A DNA stretch of 64,000 nt. Origin: Rhodoferax sp. (lineage in GTDB: Bacteria > Pseudomonadota > Gammaproteobacteria > Burkholderiales > Burkholderiaceae_C). Location of the stretch: NCBI RefSeq assembly GCF_028688795.1, contig NZ_JAQTXM010000003.1, positions 62,001-126,000 of the forward strand, in the 5' to 3' direction. The notes under the pieces were generated by a model that was not told where the DNA came from, made no database searches, and worked only from the letters and a program-made list of their open reading frames with translations. Shown piece after piece: positions 8,901-18,437 of this stretch (its first letter is position 1; each line of letters opens with the position of its first letter). A program made the position numbers and the translations under genes.

Positions 8901-11635
8901 ATGTTGTCGCCTGCGCTGGTCATTGGTGCTTCTTTTGCCTATTTGCTGTTGCTGTTTGCGGTGGCAAGTTTTGGTGACTGGCGCGCTGCCCAGGGTCGCT
9001 CGGTCATTGCCAACCCCTGGGTCTATGCCTTGTCGCTGGCGGTGTACTGCACCGCCTGGACTTATTTTGGCAGTGTCGGTCGCGCGGCCTCGGGTGGCAT
9101 CTGGTTTTTGCCGATTTACCTGGGGCCCACGCTGGCCATGGTGCTGGGCTGGCTGGTGCTGCGCAAGATGATCCGCATTGCCAAAACCTACCGCATCACC
9201 TCCATTGCCGACTTCATTGGCAGCCGTTATGGCAAAAGCCCGTTGCTGGCCGGCTTGGTGACGCTGATTGCGGTGGTGGGCATCGTGCCCTACATTGCGT
9301 TGCAACTGAAGGCGGTGTCTGCTGGCTACGGCTTGCTTACGGCCGCAAACCTGAGTGGTTTGCCCGTGCAAACACACTGGACGCAAGACAGCACCTTCTA
9401 CATGGCGCTGGCGCTGGCCGGGTTCACCATGGTGTTTGGCGCCCGGCATCTGGATTCAGCCGAACGCCATGAGGGCATGGTGGCAGCGATTGCGTTTGAG
9501 TCGGTGGTCAAACTGATCGCTTTTCTGGCTGTGGGGCTGTTTGTGGTGTACGGCATGTTCAATGGCTTGGGCGACTTGTTTTCACGGGCCCAAGCGGTGC
9601 CTGAGCTCGCCAAATTGTTGCGACTGGAGCAGAGTGGTAGCTTTGCGTGGACGCAGTGGTTTGCCTTGACGCTGCTGTCGATGCTGTCGGTGATTTTTTT
9701 GCCGCGGCAGTTTCAGGTGATGGTGGTGGAAAACGTGCGCGAGAGCCATTTGCGCCGTGCCGTCTGGGTGTTTCCGCTGTACCTGCTGGCCATCAACTTG
9801 TTTGTGTTGCCGATTGCCCTGGGCGGCTTGTTGTACTTTGACGGTGCCAAGCTCAATGCCGACAACTTTGTGCTCTCGCTGCCCTTGGCCGCAGGGCAGC
9901 CGGCACTGGCCTTGTTTGCCTTCATTGGCGGCCTGTCTGCGGCCACCGGCATGGTCATTGTGGAAACCATCGCCGTGTCCACCATGGTGTGCAATGAGTT
10001 GGTGATGCCGCTGCTGCTGCGCACGGCCCATTTCAAATCAGAGGCCGGGCACGATTTCACCCGGGTGCTGTTGCTGATTCGCCGTGCCGCCATTTTGGTG
10101 GTATTGGTGCTGGGTTATGTGTACTTTCATCTGGCCGGTGAGGCTTATGCGCTGGTCAGCATTGGCTTGATCAGTTTTGCCGCGGTGGCCCAGTTTGCCC
10201 CGGCCGTGCTGGGTGGGTTGTATTGGAAGGGTGCCACCCGTCTGGGTGCGTTGGTGGGGCTGCTGGCCGGTTTTGTGATGTGGGGCTTCACGTTGATGTT
10301 GCCTTCGCTGGCCAAGTCGGGCTGGCTCAGTGATGCCTTTTTGACGCAGGGTTTGTGGGGCCTGGCCTGGCTCCGTCCCGAGCAATTGCTGGGCTTGCAT
10401 GGGCTGGACAACTTGACGCATTCACTGTTTTGGAGCTTGTTGGCCAATATTGGCGCTTACGTGGGCTTGTCGCTATGGCGGGCGCCATCGGGCCAGGAGG
10501 CCAGCCAGGCGCTGCTGTTTGTGGATGTGTTTGAGCGCACCACCACGGCGCGCCCGGTGTTTTGGCGCGGCCGCGCCACGGTGCCTGATTTACTGCGCCT
10601 GTGTGGGCGGTTTTTGGGCGCAGAACGGGCGCGAGCGCTGTTTGAGGGTTACGCGCGTCAGGTCGGGGTACCTGGTCTGGCCGCGATTGCACCCGACGCG
10701 CGGCTGGTGCATTTTGTGGAAACCCAGCTGGCCGGTGCCGTGGGCAGTGCCTCGGCCCGAGTGTTGGTGGCCAGCAGTGTCGAGGAAGAGACCCTGACGC
10801 CCGATGACGTGTTGCGCATTCTGGACGAAACTTCGCAGATTCGCGCGCACTCCCTGGAGCTGGAAGAAAAATCCAACTCGCTGGAGCGCGCCACCGCCGA
10901 ACTGCGCGCCGCCAATGAGCAGCTTAAAAGCCTGGACCGCCTCAAAGATGACTTCATGTCGTCTGTCACCCATGAGCTGCGCACGCCGCTCACATCGATC
11001 CGGGCGCTGGCCGAGCTGATGCGCGATGACCCCAAGATTGACCTGGCGCAGCGAAAACAGTTCATCGAAATCATTGTGAGCGAGACTGAACGCCTGTCAC
11101 GCCTGGTGAATCAGGTGCTGGACATGGCCAAGATTGAATCAGGCCACGCCGAGTGGCACACCGAAGACGTGGATTTGAGTGCGTTGGTGCAGCAAGCGGT
11201 GGCCACCACCGCCGAGCTGTTCAAGGAGCGCCAAACCCAGGTCACCGTGAGCCTGCCGGATCAGCCTGTGGTGCTGCTGGCCGACCCCGACCGGTTGATG
11301 CAGGTGATGCTCAATTTGCTCTCCAATGCCGCCAAGTTTGTGCCTGTGCCCGGTGGTCGGGTTGGTGTAAGCCTGAGCCGCGACGATGATGGCGTGACCG
11401 TTCGGGTGACTGACAACGGCCCCGGGGTGAGTGCAGAACAGCAGGCGCTGATTTTTGAGAGATTTCGCCAGGGAGGGGACGCCGCCAACCGGCCGCAAGG
11501 CACGGGTTTGGGATTGCCCATCAGCCGACAAATTGTGGCGCATTTCGGTGGACGCCTGTGGCTCGAATCCAGCCCGGGGCAGGGTGCGGCGTTTTGCTTT
11601 ACCTTGCCAAAAAATAATGACATGAGGAGACCGAC

Positions 11636-11639
<4 letters not shown>
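8901..11639 (+). CDS. SLC5 transporter-sensor histidine kinase fusion (CrbS-like)
   Basis: A 912-residue membrane sensor. Residues about 1-500 form a sodium:solute symporter domain of around 13 helices, and about 560-640 look like the linker (STAC) domain typical of such fusions. A coiled coil at about 650-680 leads into the kinase. The H-box VTHELRTPL holds phospho-acceptor His 691, the N-box is QVMLNLLSNAAKF, and G1 DNGPG (838-842) and G2 GTGLGLPIS are intact, so it should be an active kinase. CrbS proteins control acetate use genes, and the neighbouring carboxylate transporters fit that role. The ATG at 8901 is preferred over the TTG at 8895. Its stop overlaps the start of the receiver gene by 4 bp (ATGA). 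Confidence 0.92.
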
Positions 11640-12006
<367 letters not shown>

Positions 12007-12010
<4 letters not shown>

Positions 12011-14172
12011 AGCTCGATCGCCGACTGATATTTGCCATCGGCGTGATCGGTCTGGCCACCGTGGTCTGGCTGCTGCTCACCATTGGGCTGATTGCGTCGA
12101 CGCTGGCGCCTGAGCAACGTGCCCTGGTGGCCGAGCAACTGGCGCCCAGGTTTGTACTGATAGGCATGACCTGGGTGTTCGGTCTGGTGGCCATTGGTGC
12201 CACGCTGCGCTGGCTGTTTCGGCGTTATGCCTCGGCACCTGCGCGCTTGCTGGAGCAAACCCAGGTGTTGCTGGCGGCACCGCAAGCTGCGCCCATGGAC
12301 CACCAAGGCACCAAAGAGACCCAGGCTCTGGCCGAGGTGATTTTTCAATTGGCCACCCAGCGTGACACCCTGCGCGAAGACGTGGCACAACAAATCGCCC
12401 AGGCCAGCTTGAGCGTGCAGCAGGAAAAAAACCGCCTCGCCGCGCTGATGGCCGAACTCACGCAAAGCGTGGTGGTGTGCAATCTGGATGGCCGCATCAT
12501 TTTGTACAACAGCCGTGCCCGCCTGCAATTCAAGGCCTTGTCTGTGGCACCCACGCTGGCTGGCGGTGCCGAACTGGTGGGCATCGGGCGCTCCATTTAC
12601 GCGGTGTTTGACCGGCAACTGGTGGCGCATGCGTTGGAAAGCATCCAGCAGCGCATCAGCCGTGGTGCGGGCAGCCCGTCGGCCCAGTTTGTCACCACCA
12701 CGCAGGCCGGGCAGTTGCTCAAGGTACAAATGGCCCCGGTACGCAACGGTGACGAGTCGGGCGGCGCGGCCGAGGTCAGTGGCTTTGTGATGATGCTTGA
12801 CAACGTGACCCGCGCCTTTGAAGAAGAGCATGTGCGCGACCAACTCTTGCATGGCCTGACCGAGGGCAGCCGCTCGTCGCTGGCCAACATTCAGGCCGCC
12901 GTCGACATGCTGGCTTACCCCGACCTGGAAGCCGACATGCGGGAACGTTTTTTGGCTGTGGTGCGCGAAGAAGTGCAAAGCATGGGTGTCCGCATCACCG
13001 ACATGACGCAGCAGGCCACGCAAGGCCTCAAAGCCCGCTGGCCGCTGGAAGAAATGCTGGGGGCCGATGTGTTGCTAGCCACCCAGCGCCGCATTGAAGC
13101 CCGTAACCAACGCCCCGTCACGCTGGAAAACCTTGACGCGTCAGTCTGGCTGAAAGTAGATAGCTTCAGCCTGACGCAGGCGCTGGACTACCTGGCGATG
13201 CGTCTGGTGGATGAATTTGATGTGAAGTTCTTCCGCATTCGTCTGCAAGCGTCTGGCAACCGCGCCCAGCTCGACCTGATCTGGACCGGCCAGGTCATGA
13301 GCACCGAAACCGTGATGAGCTGGGAAATGGACAGCATGCGTTTTGGTGCAGAGAGCACGCCGCTCACCGTGCGCGATGTGGTGGAGCGCCATGGTGGCGA
13401 AATGTGGTTTGAGCGCGAACGTGTGCGCCACGAGGCTTTCTTCAGGTTTTTGCTGCCGCTGGCCAGTGTGCAAGAGCAGCTTGAAGCCACGCAAATTTTG
13501 CAAAACGACAGCCGCCCCGAGTTTTACGACTTTGACTTGTTTCAGAGCACCGAGCAAACCCATGCGCTGGAAGACCGGCTGCTCAGCGAGTTGTCTTACA
13601 CCGTGTTTGACACCGAAACCACCGGCCTGAACCCGTCTGAGGGCGATGAAATCATCCAGATTGGTGCGGCGCGTATTGTCAACAGCAAGTTGCTGCGCCA
13701 GGAAAGTTTTGAGCAACTGGTGAACCCCGGGCGGCTGATTCCGGCGGCCACCATTCCGATTCACGGTATCACGCAAGACATGGTCAAGGGCAAGCCGCCG
13801 ATCACCGAGGTGCTGCCGGCGTTTTACACCTTCGCCCAGGACACCGTGCTGGTGGCGCACAACGCCGCTTTTGACATGAAGTTTTTGCAGCTGCAAGAGC
13901 GCCACACCGGACTGGTGTTCAACCACCCGGTGCTCGATACCTTGCTGCTGTCGGCTGTGGTGCACCCGGCCCAGGAATCGCATCGGTTGGAGGCCATTGC
14001 CGAGCGCTTCAACATCACCGTGCTGGGCCGCCACACCGCGCTGGGGGATGCTTTTGTGACCGCAGAAGTCTGGCTGCGCCTGCTGCCTTTGCTGCAAGCC
14101 ATGGGCATCACCACCTTGCGCCAGGCCAGGGAAGCGGCGCAAAAGACGTATTACGCAAGGTTGAAGTACTGA
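12007..14172 (+). CDS. Membrane PAS/pseudo-histidine-kinase protein with C-terminal DnaQ-like exonuclease
   Basis: A 721-residue multidomain protein. Two transmembrane helices (about 8-32 and 53-75) are followed by a coiled region, a PAS-like domain (about 145-270) and a kinase-like DHp region (about 275-340). The H-box position reads LTEGSRSSL, so the phospho-acceptor is Glu 286 instead of His. The ATPase-like domain (about 350-495) lacks the N, G1 and G2 boxes. From about 528 comes an intact DEDDh 3'-5' exonuclease: D535/E537 in FDTETTG, D623 in NAAFDMK, H676 and D681 in RHTALGDA. Exonucleases of this type are known neighbours of actP/DUF294 genes. The ATG at 12007 overlaps the receiver stop, which fixes the start. 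Confidence 0.88.
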
Positions 14173-14200
14173 ACCAGTTGTCCTGTCTTTGTGCTATGTA

Positions 14201-14249
14201 AATAATAGCTACTGACGCTTGTTTTTAATGGGCTAGAGGCCGATTTGTT
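14201..14249 (+). repeat. Dispersed 30-nt-core repeat, copy C
   Basis: Core 14206-14235 (TAGCTACTGACGC ... ATGGGCTA) with the tail GAGGCCGATTTG. It marks the left edge of the restriction-modification island, between the exonuclease stop and hsdR. Confidence 0.88.
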
Positions 14250-14297
14250 ATATATTTCTCTTGCTGCGCCTAGAATGCACTGCAAGGGAATAAAACA

Positions 14298-17096
14298 ATG
14301 ACACCAGAAGCCAAAGCCAGAGAACAGATCGACCAAAAACTGGCCCAGGCGGGCTGGCTGGTGCAAGACCTAAAGCTTCTTAACCTCGGCGCCGCAGTTG
14401 GCGTGGCCGTGCGCGAATACCCCACCGATGGCGGCCCGGCCGACTACGTGCTGTTCGTCAATCGCATCGCGGCGGGCGTGATCGAAGCCAAGCGCGACGA
14501 GGCGGGTGAAAACCTCAGCGCGCACGAAGCGCAAACCGCCCGCTACGCCAACGCCACCCTCAAATGGCGCAAAGACAAAACCCCGCTGCCGTTTCTGTTT
14601 GAGTCCACCGGCCAGATCATCCGCTTCACCGATGGCCGCGACCCGGCCCCAAGAGCGCGTGAAATCTTCCACTTCTACACGCCCGACACGCTGGCCGCAT
14701 GGCTGGCCCAGCCCGACACCCTGCGCCGTCGTTTAAAAGACAACATGCCCGCGCTGCCTGAGCGCAACCTGCGCCAGTGCCAAGTCAGCGCCGTCACGGG
14801 GCTGGAGGTCTCGCTGGCGCTGAACAAGCCCCGCGCGCTGGTCCACATGGCCACTGGCGCGGGCAAAACTTTCACCGCCATCTCTTCCATTTACCGGCTG
14901 CTCAAATTTGGCGGTGCCAAGCGCATCCTGATTTTGGTGGACACGCGCAACCTCGGCAAACAGGCGCACCAAGAATTCATGGCCTACACGCCGCCCGACG
15001 ATGGCCGCAAATTCACCGAGCTGTACAACGTGCAGCGCCTTAGCAGCAGCGCGATTGACCCGCACGCACAAGTCGTCATCTCCACCATCCAGCGCATGTA
15101 TTCGGTGCTGTCCGGCGAGCCCATTGACGAGTCGGCCGAAGACGTGCCGCTGGGCGAAGTGCAACAGCGCCAACAGCAAGCCAAGCTGGTGCGCTACAAC
15201 GCCACTATTCCGGTCGAGACCTTTGACTTCATCGTCATCGACGAATGCCACCGCAGCATTTACAACCTGTGGAAGCAGGTGCTGGACTACTTCGACGCCT
15301 ACCTCATCGGCCTCACCGCCACGCCCGACAAACGCACCTACGGCTTTTTTAACGAGAACATCGTGGCCGAATACAGCTACGAACAATCGGTGGTGGATGG
15401 TGTCAATGTCGGCTACGACGTGTATTTGATCGAAACCGACATCACCCAAAAAGGCGCCGAGCTCAAAGCGCAAGAGTGGGTGGACCACCGCGACCGCCAG
15501 ACTCGCAAAAAGCGTTGGCTGGAGACCGAAGAAGACACGCCCTACACCGGCAAAGAACTCGACCGCTCCGTGGTCAACCCCAGCCAAATCCGGCAAGTGA
15601 TCCAGGCCATGAAAACAGCGGTAGAGGCGCAAATTTTCCCCACGCGCAAAGAGGTGCCCAAAACCCTGATCTTCGCCAAAACCGACAGCCACGCCGACGA
15701 CATCATCCACATGGTGCGCGAGGTCTACGGCCAGGGCAACGACTTCTGCAAAAAAGTCACCTACAAAGCCATTGAGGACGCCGACACCATCCTGAGCAAC
15801 TTTCGCAACGAGTTCAACCCGCGCATCGCCGTCACCGTAGACATGATCGCCACCGGCACCGACGTGAAACCGCTCGAAGTGCTGCTCTTCATGCGCGACG
15901 TGCGAAGCAAAGGCTATTACGAGCAAATGAAAGGCCGGGGCGTGCGCAGCCTCGGTTTTGACGCCCTCAAAAAGGTCAGCAACAGTGCCGACAGTGCCAA
16001 AGCCCGCTTTGTGCTGATCGACGCCGTGGGCGTGGAGAAATCCCTCAAAACCGAAAGCCGCCCGCTAGAGAAAAAGCCCGGCATCGCCCTCAAAGACCTG
16101 CTGCAAGGCATCGCCATGGGCCACCGTGACGACGACACCGTTTTGAGTCTGGCCAACCGCTTGGTGCGCCTGGCCAAACAGCTCGACACCAAAGCCCTGC
16201 AGCGGATTGAAAGAGCCTCCGGCGGTATCCCGGTGGGCGAGCTTGGCAAAGGCCTGGTGCTGGCGCTGGACGCCGACAAAATCACCCAGCAAGCCCTCGC
16301 CACCGCGCAAGCCCAAGGCATCACCCGTTCTGAGGACACGCTTGCCCCGGATGAAATCGCCGCCGCCCGTGCCCTGCGTGTGGCGGCCGCCTGCCAGCCG
16401 TTTGACCAACCCGCGCTGCGTGAAGAAATCGAGACCGCCCGGCGCGAGCGCGAGCAACTCATCGACCACATCAACCTCGATAAAGTCACCTTCAGCGGCT
16501 ACAGCGCGCAGGCGGCTGAAGTAGCGCAAAAAGTCATCCAGACCTTTGCCGACTACATCGCACAGCACAAAACCGAGATCGAGGCGCTGGCCTTTTTCTA
16601 CCAGCAGCCCTACGCCCGCCGCGCCTTGACCTTCGACATGATCGAAGACCTGCACGAGCGCCTGAGCCGCCCGCCGCTGATGCTCACCACCGAGAAGCTG
16701 TGGAGCGCCTACGCCCGCGTTCAAGCCAGTCAAGTCAAAGGGGCAGACGCCAAACGCCAGCTCACCGACCTGGTGGCGCTGGTGCGCTTCGCCATTGGCC
16801 TGCAAGGCGCGGGCGCTGACACGCTCGAACTCAGCCCCTTTGCCGATCAGGTCAACCTGCGGTTTGCCGACTGGATCTGGCGCCACAACGCCCAACGTGC
16901 CACCGCCTTCACGCCCGAGCAAACCGAGTGGCTGCGCCTGATGAAAGACCACATCGCCGCCAGCTGCTGCATCACCCGCGCCGACTTTGACTACGCCGAA
17001 CTGGCCGCCCAAGGCGGCCTGCAAAAAGTGTGGAGCGTGTTTGGCAACCAACTCGACGCGCTGATGGGCGAGATGAACGAGGCGCTGGTGGCGTAA
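14298..17096 (+). CDS. hsdR: Type I restriction enzyme, R subunit (HsdR)
   Basis: A 932-residue motor and nuclease subunit of a type I restriction-modification system. It cuts foreign DNA after ATP-driven translocation. An N-terminal PD-(D/E)xK nuclease core has D49, E63 and K65 (in IEAKR). The helicase part has Walker A ATGAGKT at 185-191, DECH at 315-318, the LTATP motif soon after, and motif VI-type residues in YEQMKGRGVRS. The C-terminal third is the helical region that contacts the methylase. Length and motif order fit the EcoAI/EcoEI-like branch. It is the first gene of the island. Its stop is followed by an AT-rich gap with the promoter of the abiEi-like gene. Confidence 0.94.
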   Translation: MTPEAKAREQIDQKLAQAGWLVQDLKLLNLGAAVGVAVREYPTDGGPADYVLFVNRIAAGVIEAKRDEAGENLSAHEAQTARYANATLKWRKDKTPLPFLFESTGQIIRFTDGRDPAPRAREIFHFYTPDTLAAWLAQPDTLRRRLKDNMPALPERNLRQCQVSAVTGLEVSLALNKPRALVHMATGAGKTFTAISSIYRLLKFGGAKRILILVDTRNLGKQAHQEFMAYTPPDDGRKFTELYNVQRLSSSAIDPHAQVVISTIQRMYSVLSGEPIDESAEDVPLGEVQQRQQQAKLVRYNATIPVETFDFIVIDECHRSIYNLWKQVLDYFDAYLIGLTATPDKRTYGFFNENIVAEYSYEQSVVDGVNVGYDVYLIETDITQKGAELKAQEWVDHRDRQTRKKRWLETEEDTPYTGKELDRSVVNPSQIRQVIQAMKTAVEAQIFPTRKEVPKTLIFAKTDSHADDIIHMVREVYGQGNDFCKKVTYKAIEDADTILSNFRNEFNPRIAVTVDMIATGTDVKPLEVLLFMRDVRSKGYYEQMKGRGVRSLGFDALKKVSNSADSAKARFVLIDAVGVEKSLKTESRPLEKKPGIALKDLLQGIAMGHRDDDTVLSLANRLVRLAKQLDTKALQRIERASGGIPVGELGKGLVLALDADKITQQALATAQAQGITRSEDTLAPDEIAAARALRVAAACQPFDQPALREEIETARREREQLIDHINLDKVTFSGYSAQAAEVAQKVIQTFADYIAQHKTEIEALAFFYQQPYARRALTFDMIEDLHERLSRPPLMLTTEKLWSAYARVQASQVKGADAKRQLTDLVALVRFAIGLQGAGADTLELSPFADQVNLRFADWIWRHNAQRATAFTPEQTEWLRLMKDHIAASCCITRADFDYAELAAQGGLQKVWSVFGNQLDALMGEMNEALVA

Positions 17097-17106
17097 TGCT
17101 TTATAA

Positions 17107-17152
17107 ATTCGTCATTAATTTATATTCGACGAATAAATGAATCATAATTCGC
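17107..17152 (+). promoter_or_regulatory. Candidate operator/promoter of the abiEi-like gene
   Basis: An AT-rich stretch in GC-rich surroundings carrying three ATTCG units (17107, 17124, 17147). The middle one forms the perfect palindrome ATTCG-A-CGAAT at 17124-17134. AbiEi proteins repress their own promoters by binding inverted repeats, so this is a plausible autoregulatory site. It is unproven. Confidence 0.45.
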
Positions 17153-17763
17153 CAACCATGCGCCAAGACACCCACGCCCAACGCATCCTCACGCTGGCAT
17201 CACAGCGCGGCATGCTCCGTCCTTGTGACCTGACGGGCGCGGGTGCTGCACGGGCGGCGTTGACCCGACTCGCCGCCAGCGGGCAACTTGAAAAAGTGGG
17301 GCGCGGCCTCTACCGCCTGCCAGGTGCCCAAGCCTCAGAGCACGAGAGCCTGACCGCCATTGCGACCCAAGTTCCGCAGGCTGTGTTTTGCCTGCTCACG
17401 GCGCTGCAGTTTCACGAGCTGACTACCCAGCTCCCCCGTCAAGTCTGGATCGCCATGCCCCGGGGCAGCCATGCGCCCAAGATCGACTACCCGCCCCTCA
17501 AGATGGTCCAGTTCACCGGTGCAGCCTATTCCGAAGGCATTGAAGTTTTCGAGCGAGACCAAGTGCCGCTTCGGGTGTATGGCGTCGCCAAGACGGTGGC
17601 GGACTGCTTCAAGCACCGCAACAAGATTGGGCTGGACGTGGCGCTGGAGGCCCTGAAAGACGCACTCGCACAAAAGAAAGCCACCGCCGCCGACCTCTGG
17701 CATTACGCCAAAATCTGCCGCGTCGCCAACGTGATGCGGCCTTATCTGGAGGTCATTCAATGA
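17137..17763 (+). CDS. AbiEi-like antitoxin/transcriptional repressor
   Basis: A 208-residue protein of the AbiEi family, antitoxin of type IV toxin-antitoxin pairs. It has an N-terminal winged-helix domain (about 12-60; QRGMLRPCDL, then the wing GRGLYRLPG) and a C-terminal antitoxin domain carrying F-LLTALQFHELT and the late KTVADCFKHRNKIG block typical of the family. The expected AbiEii nucleotidyltransferase toxin does not follow. Instead a 65-residue ORF overlaps its stop. The gene sits between hsdR and hsdS. It may therefore be a remnant, a solitary regulator of the island, or an antitoxin paired with a toxin elsewhere. An internal ATG at 17158 is an alternative start. Confidence 0.82.
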   Translation: MNHNSPTMRQDTHAQRILTLASQRGMLRPCDLTGAGAARAALTRLAASGQLEKVGRGLYRLPGAQASEHESLTAIATQVPQAVFCLLTALQFHELTTQLPRQVWIAMPRGSHAPKIDYPPLKMVQFTGAAYSEGIEVFERDQVPLRVYGVAKTVADCFKHRNKIGLDVALEALKDALAQKKATAADLWHYAKICRVANVMRPYLEVIQ

Positions 17764-17957
17764 GCGGCAACCTTCAGGATGCCATTCGGGCATGGAACGA
17801 CTACCAGGCCACCGGTCTGCACGTCACCCAAGACGAAGCCGATGACTGGCTGGCTAAGCTCGAAGCAGGCCACGATGTGGCGCCGCCTGTCTGTCGTGTC
17901 GATGAGCAAACCGCCCTGATCGTGGCCGTGCGACACCAGAAAGATTTGGACTGTTAA
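17760..17957 (+). CDS. Small protein of unknown function, coupled to the abiEi-like gene
   Basis: A 65-residue ORF whose ATG overlaps the stop of the upstream gene (ATGA), so it is probably translated by coupling. The N-terminal 45 residues are rich in Trp, Ala and acidic residues (AWNDYQATGLHVT, then DDWLAKLEAG). They resemble short antitoxin-like proteins, but I cannot name a family with confidence. The last 15 residues look less conserved in character. The stop lies 5 bp before the core of repeat copy D, so the C-terminus may have been changed by that insertion. Confidence 0.55.
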   Translation: MSGNLQDAIRAWNDYQATGLHVTQDEADDWLAKLEAGHDVAPPVCRVDEQTALIVAVRHQKDLDC

Positions 17958-18006
17958 ATTGATAGCTGCTTGCGCATGTTCTATAAGGGCTAGATGCCAA
18001 TTTGGC
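17958..18006 (+). repeat. Dispersed 30-nt-core repeat, copy D
   Basis: Core 17963-17992 matches the consensus closely (TAGCTGCTTGCGC ... ATAAGGGCTA) and is followed by GATGCCAATTTGG. It begins at the stop of the 65-residue ORF. Confidence 0.93.
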
Positions 18007-18128
18007 TTGTAAAAATGATCTGAAGTTCACCCTAAAGAAACCACCCTACCGATGACTGTTAAAACCTTGCAAGCCGCCACTGGCGGGCGCCCGTTGTGGG
18101 CGTTGATGCTTCTGCGATTCGCTATTGA

Positions 18129-18177
18129 ATTTATAGCTGCTTACGCAAGTAGTATAGGGGCTAGAGCCCGATTTGTT
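18129..18177 (+). repeat. Dispersed 30-nt-core repeat, copy E
   Basis: Core 18134-18163 (TAGCTGCTTACGC ... TAGGGGCTA), followed by GAGCCCGATTTG. It is the second copy within 200 bp. Confidence 0.9.
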
Positions 18178-18304
18178 ATAAATTTAATGCAACACGCTAG
18201 CGCAGGCTCACCGCTCGGAATAGGGCGACAGCACGCATTTGGACAGCGGAGCGAAATCAGTTGGCAGCGCAAAGCAGGGCAACAACGCGAATATCGCTGG
18301 CAGA

Positions 18305-18360
18305 GCGAATTTGGGGTCGGATCCAAGCCCGCAGGGCGCTGGCTCAGACCCCAATTTCGC
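18305..18360. repeat. Long inverted repeat upstream of hsdS
   Basis: GCGAATTTGGGGTC (18305-18318) and GACCCCAATTTCGC (18347-18360) pair over 14 bp with one mismatch and a 28-nt loop. There is no T run, so it is not a simple terminator. A shorter relative built on the same CCCAATT core occurs at 36646-36668. Confidence 0.7.
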
Positions 18361-18437
18361 GGGTTACGCCAAGAGGCGCTGGCGGTTTCTGGGGTTTGGT
18401 GCTTGGGGTTGTTTGGCGTGTTTTTGGGGGTGGGGAC

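Larger units (their letters stand above)
17958..18437. other. 480-bp gene-poor region inside the R-M island
   Basis: No convincing gene. It holds repeat copies D and E, 171 bp apart, and a long inverted repeat at 18305-18360 just before hsdS. An open frame at 18052-18441 crosses copy E but shows no recognisable protein features. The hsdS frame is open to 18261 on the same stretch. It looks like a patchwork of repeat sequences between the abiEi-like unit and hsdS, and probably contains the hsdS promoter. Confidence 0.6.

Noticed and set aside
18261..18437. Extended N-terminus for HsdS
   Set aside because: The extra 59 codons cross the inverted repeat at 18305-18360 and do not resemble HsdS. 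The GTG at 18438 gives a standard N-terminus.
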